A DNA stretch of 14,726 bases from Methanomassiliicoccales archaeon (GTDB lineage: Archaea; Thermoplasmatota; Thermoplasmata; Methanomassiliicoccales; Methanomethylophilaceae), in contig CAAFZG010000090.1 in the NCBI GenBank assembly GCA_900767505.1, positions 1 through 14,726 of the forward strand. The letters run 5' to 3'. Within the stretch, counting starts at the first letter, position 1, and every line of letters begins with the position of its first letter. Below are positions 1 through 7,646 of this stretch, one piece after another. The notes under the pieces are model-generated. The model searched no databases and was not told the origin of the DNA. It worked only from the letters and a program-made list of their open reading frames with translations. The translations under genes and the position numbers were made by a program.

Positions 1-16
1 GTTCTGTTGTTGTAGC

Positions 17-30
17 AAACATATATTTCA
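17..30 (-). promoter_or_regulatory. Possible TATA promoter for a minus-strand gene beyond the left edge
   Basis: Read on the minus strand this is AAATATATG within an AT-rich patch. With the usual archaeal spacing of about 26 bp, transcription would start at or just outside the left edge, so the gene itself cannot be seen. The element is nearly symmetric and could also act on the plus strand, but no credible plus-strand gene follows. The rest of positions 31-99 shows nothing I recognise. Confidence 0.3.
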
Positions 31-99
31 CGGGTCACCGATAAATTGCGCGGAGAATTCTAACAACCTGTTGCAATGTCTCCGTCCAGGCCGGCCTTT

Positions 100-151
100 A
101 TTCCAAAACAAAGGAAAGGGTTGTTGTGCCGGGATCGACGGGACCCCGGCA
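100..151 (-). terminator. Hairpin plus T-rich tract ending the M24-TldD-TldE operon
   Basis: Positions 127-133 (TGCCGGG) pair perfectly with 145-151 (CCCGGCA) around an 11-base loop. On the minus strand the hairpin lies 5 bases after the TldE stop codon and is followed at about 102-123 by a pyrimidine tract containing TTTCCTTTGTTTT. Archaeal polymerase terminates on T-rich non-template DNA, so this is a good terminator for the minus-strand operon. Confidence 0.6.
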
Positions 152-156
152 TGAGA

Positions 157-1482
157 TCAGTTTCCGACGAGCTCCATTCCCGAGAAGCTCATCGTCGGAA
201 CGCTCACTACGCCCATCTGGACGGGATCGTTGCCGATCGCCTCGATGTTCCTCACGGCATCCAGCATGTTGCCCATGAGCAGAGCGTTGTTGATCGTCCC
301 TACGATCTCCCCTTTGCGGATCATGTACCCGCACCTGACGTTCAGACCGAACCTTCCGGTGAGCTCGTCCGCCTCAGGCCAGGCGAACTTCTCCACCAGG
401 ATTCCGTTGTCGGTCTGTGCGATGATGTCGTCGCGGGAGTATCTTCCCGGAGAGACCATCAGATTCAGGGGCTTGATCACGGGGGTCCTCTCGAACGCAC
501 CCTGAGCCTCCACGCTGGACCTGCGCATTCCGTTGCCGGTGCTGTCGCCGCAGAACGAATCCCTCAGGAACGACCTGAGCACACCGCCTTCGATGATGCT
601 CCTGCGGTCTGTCGGGGATCCTTCGTCGTCGAAGACGCATGACAGCGGAGCAGGGACCGTGGGATCGTCGGTCATCGTCAGCTCCTTGGATGCGACCTCC
701 CCGCCTATGGAATCCTTCCACAGGCTGCGGCCGTACTTCACGTTCTCACCGTTGACCGCGGATCCGACCGATGACATCATCATGTCCCCGAGCTCGCTCG
801 GGGGAAGGATCATCGTCAGCGAATCATGGCCTTTGAACTCGGTGCAGCACGCTGCGGAAGTGGCCTTCTCGGACAGCCTGTTCCCGATGGACACGGGGTC
901 CAGGGACAGGTGGGTTCCGTGGAAGGTCTCCATCCCCTCTCCGGGGTGGTCCCTGACGGTCATCGAAGTGAAATGCCCGTAGACCAGTGTGCTCTCGTGG
1001 AAAGTGTCCACTCCGTTGCTGTTCATGGTGCATCCCCTGTTGAACGACACGCGTATCTGGGCGCGGGGGATGTTGACGGAACACGAATCTATGACCGCGC
1101 GTGCGATCTCCCTGAGATCCTCGGGGCGGATGTCCACCACCTTGCGGTCGACGACATCTGGTATGGCTATGCGGGCCTTGCCGGGCATCGCATACCCTTT
1201 GAATCCCCTATCCTCGGGAGAGAACCTCAGGACGGACTCGGCCATGGATACGCAGTCCGATACGGAATCTGGAGAGCCCAGCGTGACCGAGGCCTTCCCC
1301 TGCCTTCCGCCATCTGCCATCCTGACCATCATTCCCGACTCGGCCTTCGTCTCGATGTTGCTGATCTTCGAATCGTCTATGTAGACGGTGCTGACCTCTG
1401 CCTCGGAGGCGTAGACCTCCGCGTGCTCATGACCCTTCACCATCTGAAGGGCCTTCTCGACATCGTATCTCAGGTCGCTCAT
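157..1482 (-). CDS. tldE: TldE/PmbA-type subunit of the TldD/TldE metalloprotease
   Basis: A 441-residue protein of the PmbA/TldE family, the partner of TldD. In bacteria the TldD/E heterodimer degrades or trims peptides such as microcin B17 precursor and CcdA; only TldD carries the zinc site. Consistent with this, the region corresponding to the TldD HExxxH helix here has no HExxxH. C-terminal family features are visible, for example the glycine-rich FGLNVRCGYMIRKGEIV stretch. The chosen start (MSDLRYDV) overlaps the TldD stop by four bases (ATGA, 1479-1482), which indicates translational coupling. The same frame stays open upstream inside tldD, but that extension reads as arginine/glycine-rich nonsense. 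Substrates here are unknown; cytoplasmic location is inferred from the lack of a signal peptide. Confidence 0.9.
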   Translation of the reverse strand: MSDLRYDVEKALQMVKGHEHAEVYASEAEVSTVYIDDSKISNIETKAESGMMVRMADGGRQGKASVTLGSPDSVSDCVSMAESVLRFSPEDRGFKGYAMPGKARIAIPDVVDRKVVDIRPEDLREIARAVIDSCSVNIPRAQIRVSFNRGCTMNSNGVDTFHESTLVYGHFTSMTVRDHPGEGMETFHGTHLSLDPVSIGNRLSEKATSAACCTEFKGHDSLTMILPPSELGDMMMSSVGSAVNGENVKYGRSLWKDSIGGEVASKELTMTDDPTVPAPLSCVFDDEGSPTDRRSIIEGGVLRSFLRDSFCGDSTGNGMRRSSVEAQGAFERTPVIKPLNLMVSPGRYSRDDIIAQTDNGILVEKFAWPEADELTGRFGLNVRCGYMIRKGEIVGTINNALLMGNMLDAVRNIEAIGNDPVQMGVVSVPTMSFSGMELVGN

Positions 1483-2888
1483 TGTCCTCCCCCCACGATC
1501 ATCCTTGCGCGCATGTAAGGACCTCCGGACGACACCCGGACCCAGTCCTCTATGCCCTTGCCGCACATGCCGCCGTCCAGGATGACCTCCTTCGACAGTG
1601 CGTCCGCAGAGGACAGGATGTCCACGGATCTCCCTGTGAGCGTGAACGACTGCAGCGGCTTCACGATCTCCCCGTTGCGGATCAGGAATCCCCTCAGACA
1701 CTTGGCCTCGAAGCATCCTCCGACGGGGTCCTCCATGCCGTTGATCATCTTGTCGCAGAGGATGCCGTCCTTCGTGTCGGCGATGATCTCGTCGCGGTCC
1801 CATTCCCCGGGTCCGAAATAGGTGTTGGTCATCCTCACCCACACCCTCTTGCCGTAGTTCTCGGCCCTGCCGTTGCCTGTGGGCGCGACACCCAACTGGG
1901 ATGCCGTCTCCAGACTGTGCATGTATCCCTTGTACTCCCCGCGGTCTATGATCGTCGCACAGGACGAGGGCGTTCCCTCATCATCGTACGGGACGGAGCC
2001 GTGCGCACCGCGGACCGTGCCGTTGTCGTACATCGAGATTATGTCCGAGGCCACTCTGCGTCCGACCGCATCCGTGAGGAAGGAGCGCTTCTTCGTGATC
2101 TCGTCCCCCTCCGACGCATGCCCCATGGCCTCGTGGGCCAGAAGTCCGGACACCATCGGGTCGGATATGACCGTGAGGTTCCCGGAAGGGGCCCTGTCCG
2201 CCTTCAGAGTGGCTATGGCCTCCGATGCCGTGGTCCTGCCCAGTTCCTCGATGTCCAGGTCGCGGACGATCTCGAATCCGAGTGTGCTGTCCGGACCGTC
2301 GTAGTAGCGCTCCATCCTCTGCCCGTCTGCTGCGACGGACATGGCCCTACACAGGGTACGGACCTCCTCCCAGCTCATGTCGGAGCCTGCGGAGTTGACG
2401 AGCGCGTTCGTCTTGACCTCCTCCGAATAGGAGCCCATGCTGTTGATTATACGGTCGTCGTTCGCCTGTGCCTTGTCCAGATCCCTGGCCGCGGCGATCT
2501 TCTCCGTCAGATCGACGGAATCCGGGTGTATCCTGACGTCGGCCCTGTCGTGACGCCTCACGACCGCGGGCTCCAGATGGAGGTCGGACCTCTTCTCCCC
2601 GGATGCGTTGCGGACCGCCCTCTCGGCGGCTTCCAGAACGGATGCCCTGTCGAAGGATGTCGTGGTGCCGTATCCCCATCTGCCGCCGTTCCATGCTCTG
2701 AGACATACCCCGCCGGTGCTCTTCCTTACCAGCTGGCGGAGGTCCCCGTTGATGGAGCTCACGCCCACGACCCTGACGGTCTGCGACCTGGCATCAGAGA
2801 ACTCCGCTCCAAAGTCCTGCATCCTGGCGACCGCCTCGGAAAGCACATCCTGGGCATCTGCCGCCTTGTCCATCGCCTGTATCTGCAT
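1479..2888 (-). CDS. tldD: TldD zinc metalloprotease subunit
   Basis: A 469-residue TldD family protein, the catalytic half of the TldD/TldE protease. The zinc-binding helix HEAMGHASEGD has HExxxH at residues 252-257, and the conserved C-terminal cysteine that completes the site in this family is present as GMCGKG (C442). Length is normal for the family. The start at 2888 lies one base beyond the stop of the upstream M24 peptidase gene; a second Met five codons later (MDKAADAQ) is an alternative start. It overlaps tldE by four bases. The order peptidase-tldD-tldE on one transcript suggests a joint role in breaking down or maturing peptides: TldD/E gives access to short peptides and the M24 enzyme could remove N-terminal residues. 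That division of labour is inference. Confidence 0.93.
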   Translation of the reverse strand: MQIQAMDKAADAQDVLSEAVARMQDFGAEFSDARSQTVRVVGVSSINGDLRQLVRKSTGGVCLRAWNGGRWGYGTTTSFDRASVLEAAERAVRNASGEKRSDLHLEPAVVRRHDRADVRIHPDSVDLTEKIAAARDLDKAQANDDRIINSMGSYSEEVKTNALVNSAGSDMSWEEVRTLCRAMSVAADGQRMERYYDGPDSTLGFEIVRDLDIEELGRTTASEAIATLKADRAPSGNLTVISDPMVSGLLAHEAMGHASEGDEITKKRSFLTDAVGRRVASDIISMYDNGTVRGAHGSVPYDDEGTPSSCATIIDRGEYKGYMHSLETASQLGVAPTGNGRAENYGKRVWVRMTNTYFGPGEWDRDEIIADTKDGILCDKMINGMEDPVGGCFEAKCLRGFLIRNGEIVKPLQSFTLTGRSVDILSSADALSKEVILDGGMCGKGIEDWVRVSSGGPYMRARMIVGGGQ

Positions 2889-2889
2889 G

Positions 2890-3978
2890 TCACACCACCG
2901 TGAATGAATGATCGAAGGAAGTGAGGATCTCGCAGCCGTCCTCGGTGATCAGGCAGGTATCTTCGATCCTGATCCCTCCGACGCCGGGTATGTATATCCC
3001 GGGCTCCGCGGACACGACGTTGCCCGCGCGGAGCACCTGGTCCGATTTGGGAGATACGGAGATGTCCTGATGCACATCCATGCCGATGCCGTGACCGAAC
3101 GAATGGATGAACTTCCCCTTGAACTCGGAATCGTCTATGATCTTCCTGGCGGCCAGATCCGCGGCGTTCGCGGGAGCCCCGTCCCTGTATTCCGCGATAC
3201 CGGCCAGCTGGGCCTCCCTCACGACCTCGTATGCCCTTTCCAGTATCTCCGGAGGCCTTCCGAGGAAGACCGTGCGGGTCATGTCGGAACAGTATCTGTC
3301 GTATTTGGTCCCGAAATCGAACAATGCCGTGTCCCCGCTCTTCAGACGGTAGTCGCAGGGCATGTGGTGAGGCTGGGAGGAATACGCGCCGAATGCGGCG
3401 ATGGTGTCGAAGGCATTACCCGTGCCTCCGAGCTCCCTCATACGGGCGTCCATGCGGGCGGCGACCTCCTTCTCGGATACGCCTTCGGACAGCATGTCCG
3501 GGATCTCGCCCGCGACTATGGATGATATCCTGCATGCCTCCCTGGTGGCGGCGATCTCCTTGTCGTCCTTGACGGAAACCGTGTCGGCGATCGCCTTTCC
3601 CGCATCGACGGCCTGTATCCCATCCACGGTCTTCTTGACGAACTCGACCGCGGCATATGTGGCGGAATGCGTGTTGAAACCGACCTTCGAGCATCCTTTG
3701 AGTGCATCCCTCAGGAACCCGTCGCGCTCCTCGCGGTTGTGGTAGACGTGGATGTCGCCTGCGCCTTCGCGCGCGCCCTCTTCCTCCAGGATGCTGACTA
3801 TGACGTCGAGGGATCCGCCGGGTCCGACGATGGCGAACGAACCCTCGAAAGTACCGGATTTCTGTTCCGTCAGATACCAGAATGTGGAATCCAGGAAGGG
3901 TTCGCCGTCGTTGGCGATGACGACGGCATCCATGCCGTCTGCGTTCGAAATGAGCCTTTCGGCCCTTGTGCTCTTCAT
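2890..3978 (-). CDS. M24-family metallopeptidase, Xaa-Pro aminopeptidase type
   Basis: A 362-residue 'pita-bread' metallopeptidase. Residues 1-130 form the creatinase-type N-terminal domain and about 140-362 the M24 catalytic domain. All five dimetal ligands can be seen: D221 (FDFG), D232 (SDMTRT), H296 (SFGHGIG), E325 (AEPGIY) and E339 (IRIED). The family removes an N-terminal residue before proline or cleaves Xaa-Pro dipeptides. The residue after the conserved VH303 is Gln, where Glu/Asp is common. The frame is open up to 4080, but I chose MKSTRAERL at 3978 because it gives a normal N-terminus and a TATA box lies 25 bp upstream, as for a leaderless mRNA. First gene of the operon with tldD and tldE. 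Aminopeptidase P versus prolidase cannot be settled from sequence. Confidence 0.87.
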   Translation of the reverse strand: MKSTRAERLISNADGMDAVVIANDGEPFLDSTFWYLTEQKSGTFEGSFAIVGPGGSLDVIVSILEEEGAREGAGDIHVYHNREERDGFLRDALKGCSKVGFNTHSATYAAVEFVKKTVDGIQAVDAGKAIADTVSVKDDKEIAATREACRISSIVAGEIPDMLSEGVSEKEVAARMDARMRELGGTGNAFDTIAAFGAYSSQPHHMPCDYRLKSGDTALFDFGTKYDRYCSDMTRTVFLGRPPEILERAYEVVREAQLAGIAEYRDGAPANAADLAARKIIDDSEFKGKFIHSFGHGIGMDVHQDISVSPKSDQVLRAGNVVSAEPGIYIPGVGGIRIEDTCLITEDGCEILTSFDHSFTVV

Positions 3979-4000
3979 GACCGCGACATCGACGAGCTTG

Positions 4001-4008
4001 TATAAGGG
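4001..4008 (-). promoter_or_regulatory. TATA box of the M24-tldD-tldE operon
   Basis: On the minus strand this reads CCCTTATA and is centred about 25 bp before the ATG at 3978, predicting a transcript starting at or within a base or two of the start codon. This placement decides the start of the M24 gene against the longer frame. Confidence 0.55.
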
Positions 4009-4128
4009 TGTGAAGACTGAAACGACGGAACTCGCAGGCATATACACTTCCGAACCAGCTCTAATCCTGTATATCGTCATCCGTGATCATTTGAGTACAT
4101 CACGCCTCCGACATATTCATCAAAAAGC

Positions 4129-4160
4129 ATCCATGAATTGGATACATTTGGTTACATTTG
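4129..4160. repeat. Tandem 10-bp direct repeats upstream of the ABC-importer promoter
   Basis: GATACATTTG (4141-4150) is followed directly by GTTACATTTG (4151-4160), differing at one base and spaced exactly one helical turn. ATCCA (4129-4133) and TGGAT (4139-4143) just upstream form a small inverted repeat. TTGGAT recurs 25 bp further on inside the operator. The arrangement looks like additional regulator contacts upstream of the core promoter. Confidence 0.4.
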
Positions 4161-4162
4161 CA

Positions 4163-4186
4163 TTGGATGATACATCCAAATATATA
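4163..4186 (+). promoter_or_regulatory. Palindromic operator overlapping the BRE/TATA of the metal-uptake operon
   Basis: TTGGATG (4163-4169) and CATCCAA (4173-4179) are perfect inverted repeats around ATA. The right half runs into the TATA box AAATATATA (4178-4186), centred about 28 bp before the ATG at 4210, so the mRNA is probably leaderless or nearly so. A dimeric regulator on the palindrome would cover the BRE position and block TBP/TFB. A metal-dependent repressor is the natural guess for an iron-type importer, but its family cannot be told from this site. Confidence 0.6.
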
Positions 4187-4209
4187 CAAGTCACGACTAC
4201 GATATATCG

Positions 4210-5565
4210 ATGAATACCAAAACAATGGCAATCATCGCCGTGGCCGTCATCGTGGTCGCAGCCGGAGCAGCCGCAATAATGCTCACCAGCGACGACAACA
4301 ATGATGATAGCCGCAGCGTAGGATTCAAATTCAACAATGAAGTCAGATTGGCGGTCTTCGGAAACGCCAATGGGGACGACTATCTGGACAAGAAAGATGT
4401 CCAAACACTTAGGGACCTTATCGACGGGAAAACAGAGTATGATCCCGTCATGAATGCATATGCGGACACCAACTGTGACGGTATCCTCGATGAGAAAGAC
4501 ATCGAGCATCTGGAGAAGATCATCGCCGGCGAAAGCTGCAAGATGTATTACTGGTCCTGCGCGAAGAAGATAGATTCTGTTGATTATCCTCTCAGCGGAA
4601 AGATCGGAACCAATCACATGTACGCCATCGACGCTCTGATCATTCTCGGTCAGTACGACAACGTCGTGGCAACAAGCAACCAGACATTCCAGAACTCCAT
4701 CTCCACAGATGGCATCAGATACCCCGGAATGGGAACCAAGATCAAGAACGTCGGAAGCCCCTGGGAGAACGGAGAGGCCGCAGTGAAAGAAGGCGTAAAC
4801 ATCTGGATCGAGACCGGATACTCCACAAGCAGAGACTACAGCACATACAAAACCATCTCCGATGCTGCAGGACTGAACCTCCAGGTCATTCACCTCAACA
4901 CAACTACATACAATGTCGAAACGACAGAGATCTACGGATCCATCCTCACCCTCGGCGCCATGTTCAAAGCTCTGGACAAGGCGCACGAGTACGTCGATTG
5001 GGTAGACGGTGTAAGAAAATACATCGACACACAGTCGAGCAAGATCGATAAGGACTGGACATTCCTCACTCCGATGGGTTCCAAGAGCGCGAACGACATC
5101 TCCCTGGATACCGTCCACACGAACGGAAACATGATGGGCGATGTGTACACCATCTCCCTCACCGGTATGCAGAGCGTCAACACCGTCGTCGAGAGCGGAT
5201 GCCCCTCCATCAGCCTGGAGGAAATCTACAGGCTCGACCCCGATGTCATTGTCATCATCATGTTCCAGACCTCCGATGTGAGCGTCGCGGACATCCAGAA
5301 GCAGTTCGATGCTTACGCGTCTATCTACAAGGAGACGAACGCCTACAAGAACGGAAACATCTACGGTGTGAACTACTACAACATAGCAAGCTGTGCCGGT
5401 GCATCCGAACTTGTTCTTCTGTCGTCGTATATCTGGCCCTCTCTCTTCGACGAGGAGGTCGGATGGGACTACCTCCAGTACTACTACGACCACTTCACCA
5501 TGTACAACAATGCGGACGTCAAGAACATGGGTAACGCCATCCCGTTCATGATGTCCTCTGCCTGA
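4210..5565 (+). CDS. ABC-importer substrate-binding protein (iron-complex/cobalamin class) with N-terminal dockerin-like domain
   Basis: A 451-residue extracellular binding protein. Residues 6-25 form a hydrophobic signal/anchor with no lipobox Cys, followed by an Asp/Asn-rich linker (27-34). Residues about 48-108 hold two dockerin-type calcium loops: N52-N54-D56-D60-D63, then D86-N88-D90-D94-D97, each followed by a leucine/isoleucine helix, as in dockerin type I. From about 110 to the end lies a periplasmic-binding-protein-2 fold like FepB/BtuF, with the late features expected of the family (AYKNGNIYGVNYY, then YIWPSLF near the C-terminus). It would capture a chelated metal or corrinoid outside the cell and deliver it to the permease encoded next. 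No SD is seen; the TATA box 28 bp upstream implies a leaderless start. Ligand unknown: Fe-siderophore, haem or corrinoid are all possible. Confidence 0.88.
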   Translation: MNTKTMAIIAVAVIVVAAGAAAIMLTSDDNNDDSRSVGFKFNNEVRLAVFGNANGDDYLDKKDVQTLRDLIDGKTEYDPVMNAYADTNCDGILDEKDIEHLEKIIAGESCKMYYWSCAKKIDSVDYPLSGKIGTNHMYAIDALIILGQYDNVVATSNQTFQNSISTDGIRYPGMGTKIKNVGSPWENGEAAVKEGVNIWIETGYSTSRDYSTYKTISDAAGLNLQVIHLNTTTYNVETTEIYGSILTLGAMFKALDKAHEYVDWVDGVRKYIDTQSSKIDKDWTFLTPMGSKSANDISLDTVHTNGNMMGDVYTISLTGMQSVNTVVESGCPSISLEEIYRLDPDVIVIIMFQTSDVSVADIQKQFDAYASIYKETNAYKNGNIYGVNYYNIASCAGASELVLLSSYIWPSLFDEEVGWDYLQYYYDHFTMYNNADVKNMGNAIPFMMSSA

Positions 5566-5575
5566 ACCATTTTCC

Positions 5576-5595
5576 GAGGCGGGCCCTCCCGCCTC
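5576..5595 (+). other. Intercistronic hairpin between binding-protein and permease genes
   Basis: GAGGCGGG (5576-5583) pairs perfectly with CCCGCCTC (5588-5595) around a CCCT loop, ten bases after the binding-protein stop and before the permease SD. There is no following T tract. It could protect the 3' end of a processed binding-protein mRNA, attenuate read-through, or both, which would give more binding protein than permease. Confidence 0.55.
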
Positions 5596-5616
5596 ACCCC
5601 TTAGGAGCGGGAACAA

Positions 5617-6762
5617 ATGGTTGCCCAGGAAATAGAGAACGACCCTGTCATCAAAGATGTTGTCAGGAACTCACTGAACATCTGGAGTTCGCCTCTGGAA
5701 AAAGAAGATGAGACCCGCGTTCTGGATGATTACTCGAAATACATCCGCCGCAAATGGCTGTTCATATTCACTTGCCTGATTCTGATCGTCATAGCCGTCG
5801 GATATGCCCTATCCGTCGGAGACTACCCCATAGATTTCTTTGACTGCTACAGAGTCGTATGGGATCACATCTGGGGCAACGTTCCCGAGGAATTGAAACT
5901 GGAAGACAGCATCATCTTCACACTCAGAATACCCAAATTGGCTGTTGCGATCCTTGCAGGTGCCGCTCTTGCCGTCGCGGGAGTGGTCATGCAGAGCACT
6001 CTGATGAATCCGCTTGCCGATTCGTACACCACAGGTGTATCTTCCGGAGCAAGCCTCGGTGCCACAATAGGTGTCGTGTTCGGATTCTCGATCTTCAACA
6101 TAGAACAGTACGGGACCATTCTGAATGCGTTCGTATTCTCGCTGATCCCCATGGCTGTGATCGTTGGTATATCACGCATAAAGAACGCTTCACCCACTAC
6201 CATGATTATGGGAGGTATAGCTGTGATGTACCTGTTCAATGCATTCACAACCGTATTCACCCTCATGGCCGATCCCAATCAACTCAGCGACCTCTACAGA
6301 TGGACGGTTGGATCGTTGGGATTCGCGGATGCAGATGATGTCCCCATCATCGCCATGTTCGTCATCCCGATTATGATAATCCTCATGCTGATGACACACA
6401 GACTCAATGCACTGGCCAGTGGTGATGAGAGCGCCAAAGCGCTGGGGATAGATGCGGAGAGACTCAGACGCATATGCCTGGTTCTGGTGGCTTTGATGAC
6501 CGCGGCCGTGGTCAGCTTCACAGGTCTGATCGGATTCGTAGGACTTGTGGCCCCGCATATAGTCAGAATATTCATCGGAGCCGATAACAGATTCCTGCTG
6601 CCTTCTTCGGCAGTCTTCGGAGCGTTGTTGCTGATCGTGTCGGACCTTATCGGAAGGACCGTCATGGCCCCTGCGATCCTACAGGTCGGAGTCGTCATGG
6701 CATTCCTCGGTGGACCCCTGTTCCTGTGGCTGATCCTCAGGAAGAAGAGCAACGTATGGTGA
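5617..6762 (+). CDS. FecCD/BtuC-family ABC importer permease
   Basis: A 381-residue polytopic membrane protein of the FecCD/BtuC family (type II importer), which as a homodimer forms the channel for siderophore, haem or cobalamin uptake. A cytoplasmic N-terminal stretch of about 45 residues, longer than usual and rich in charged residues, precedes the first membrane segment at about 48-68. Family motifs include RIPKLAVAILAGAALAVAG, MNPLADSYTTGVSSGASLGA, the coupling region GLIGFVGLVAPHIVR and the terminal GGPLFLWLILRKK. The start at 5617 has an SD AGGAG at 5603-5607 with nine-base spacing, unlike the leaderless first gene of the operon. The stop lies four bases before the ATPase gene. The substrate is not visible from sequence. 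Confidence 0.93.
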   Translation: MVAQEIENDPVIKDVVRNSLNIWSSPLEKEDETRVLDDYSKYIRRKWLFIFTCLILIVIAVGYALSVGDYPIDFFDCYRVVWDHIWGNVPEELKLEDSIIFTLRIPKLAVAILAGAALAVAGVVMQSTLMNPLADSYTTGVSSGASLGATIGVVFGFSIFNIEQYGTILNAFVFSLIPMAVIVGISRIKNASPTTMIMGGIAVMYLFNAFTTVFTLMADPNQLSDLYRWTVGSLGFADADDVPIIAMFVIPIMIILMLMTHRLNALASGDESAKALGIDAERLRRICLVLVALMTAAVVSFTGLIGFVGLVAPHIVRIFIGADNRFLLPSSAVFGALLLIVSDLIGRTVMAPAILQVGVVMAFLGGPLFLWLILRKKSNVW

Positions 6763-6766
6763 TTGT

Positions 6767-7549
6767 ATGAAGATAGAACTGAAAGATCTCTCGTACTCAT
6801 ATGGACAGGATTCGAAGCCTGTCATCCACGATGTGAATCTGACGATAACGGAACCAGGACTGTACTGTATCATAGGTCCCAACGGAGTCGGCAAATCCAC
6901 TATGATCAAATGCATCAACAAGATTTTCAAACCGTCATCCGGACAGGTCCTGTTGAACGACAAGGATACGAAAGAGATGTCTTTGAAAGAGATATCTCAG
7001 CATATCGGATATGTCCCGGTACAGACCATGGATGTCTTCTCCATGCCCGTCGTGGATGCCATTCTTCTGGGAAGACAGAACAGAAACAAGTGGAAGACCA
7101 CTGATGAGGACCTGCAGCTGGTAACGCGCGTGATGAAAATGCTCGGGATAGAGGATTTTGCCATGCGCGGATTCAACGAACTGTCTGCCGGTCAACATCA
7201 GAAAGTAGCATTGGCAAGAGGTCTTGTCCAACAGACGGAAGTCCTACTGCTTGATGAACCGACCGCGAATCTGGATGTTAAGCACCAGGTATACGTCACC
7301 GAACTTCTGAGAGGACTGGCCATTCAGGATAACAAGATCATAATAATGATCAGTCACGATCTGAACATCTCCGCCAAGTATGCGCATAAGGTCATAGTGA
7401 TGGAGGGAGGCACGGTCATACAGGTGGGTGACCCTTCAGAGATCATCACAGAGGAACTTATCAACAAGGTCTACAACGTCGAATGCCGCATCGTGGAAGA
7501 TGAAGGTAGGCCTCATGTGATATTGGGATCTGCCTTATCTCTGGATTAA
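6767..7549 (+). CDS. ABC importer ATPase (FecE/BtuD class)
   Basis: A 260-residue nucleotide-binding subunit that powers the importer. Walker A GPNGVGKST is at 37-45, the Q-loop Gln at 86, the signature LSAGQ at 139-143, Walker B LLLDEP at 160-165, the D-loop NLD at 168-170 and the switch His at H197. The signature has Ala in place of the usual first Gly of LSGGQ. Length and layout match FepC/BtuD proteins. The start four bases after the permease stop fits an operon; the upstream sequence has no clear SD, so translation is probably coupled. This is the only gene here ending in TAA. It is the last gene of the uptake operon and is followed by two hairpins. Confidence 0.94.
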   Translation: MKIELKDLSYSYGQDSKPVIHDVNLTITEPGLYCIIGPNGVGKSTMIKCINKIFKPSSGQVLLNDKDTKEMSLKEISQHIGYVPVQTMDVFSMPVVDAILLGRQNRNKWKTTDEDLQLVTRVMKMLGIEDFAMRGFNELSAGQHQKVALARGLVQQTEVLLLDEPTANLDVKHQVYVTELLRGLAIQDNKIIIMISHDLNISAKYAHKVIVMEGGTVIQVGDPSEIITEELINKVYNVECRIVEDEGRPHVILGSALSLD

Positions 7550-7552
7550 ACA

Positions 7553-7574
7553 GGTTGCGGGGAAACCCGCAACC
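7553..7574 (+). terminator. Perfect 9-bp hairpin with GAAA tetraloop after the ABC operon
   Basis: GGTTGCGGG (7553-7561) pairs without mismatch with CCCGCAACC (7566-7574) around a GAAA loop, a very stable GNRA tetraloop. It begins three bases after the ATPase stop codon. No T tract follows on the plus strand, so it may stabilise the 3' end while the next hairpin terminates. Confidence 0.55.
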
Positions 7575-7606
7575 GCAGAACAAAGGGAAGGTCGAAGGAT
7601 AGAAGG

Positions 7607-7646
7607 ATCCGCCCGGACGCCTGTCCGAGCGGATGTTTGCTTGTTC
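7607..7646. terminator. Second hairpin with T-rich tail; bidirectional terminator between convergent genes
   Basis: ATCCGC-c-CGGAC (7607-7618) pairs with GTCCG-a-GCGGAT (7623-7634) with a single C/A mismatch and a four-base loop. On the plus strand GTTTGCTTGTT (7635-7645) follows and runs into the end of the convergent aspartate dehydrogenase gene. On the minus strand the sequence beyond the stem (7570-7606) is pyrimidine-rich. It probably ends transcription from both sides. Confidence 0.6.

Noticed and set aside
157..1842. N-terminally extended TldE of 561 residues
   Set aside because: The extra 120 residues are a frame-shifted reading of tldD and look like low-complexity Arg/Gly/His. The ATG at 1482 with a four-base overlap is a better start.
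1482..2903. 473-codon plus-strand open frame opposite tldD
   Set aside because: It is rich in Arg/Val/His with no motif, and the opposite strand carries a complete TldD with its zinc site. GC-rich codons keep the mirror frame open.
4129..4186. CRISPR-like or mobile-element repeat
   Set aside because: Only two 10-mers and one palindrome occur, with no spacer periodicity, transposase or terminal repeats; a regulatory site fits better.
3979..4209. Possible small gene or structured RNA in the gap between the M24 gene and the importer
   Set aside because: No short frame with a start signal and sensible composition was found. The region is accounted for by two promoters, the palindrome and direct repeats.
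4120..5616. 498-codon minus-strand open frame opposite the binding-protein gene
   Set aside because: Its translation is dominated by Val/Asp/His repeats typical of an antisense frame, it matches no family, and the plus-strand gene has clear signal, dockerin and binding domains plus a promoter.
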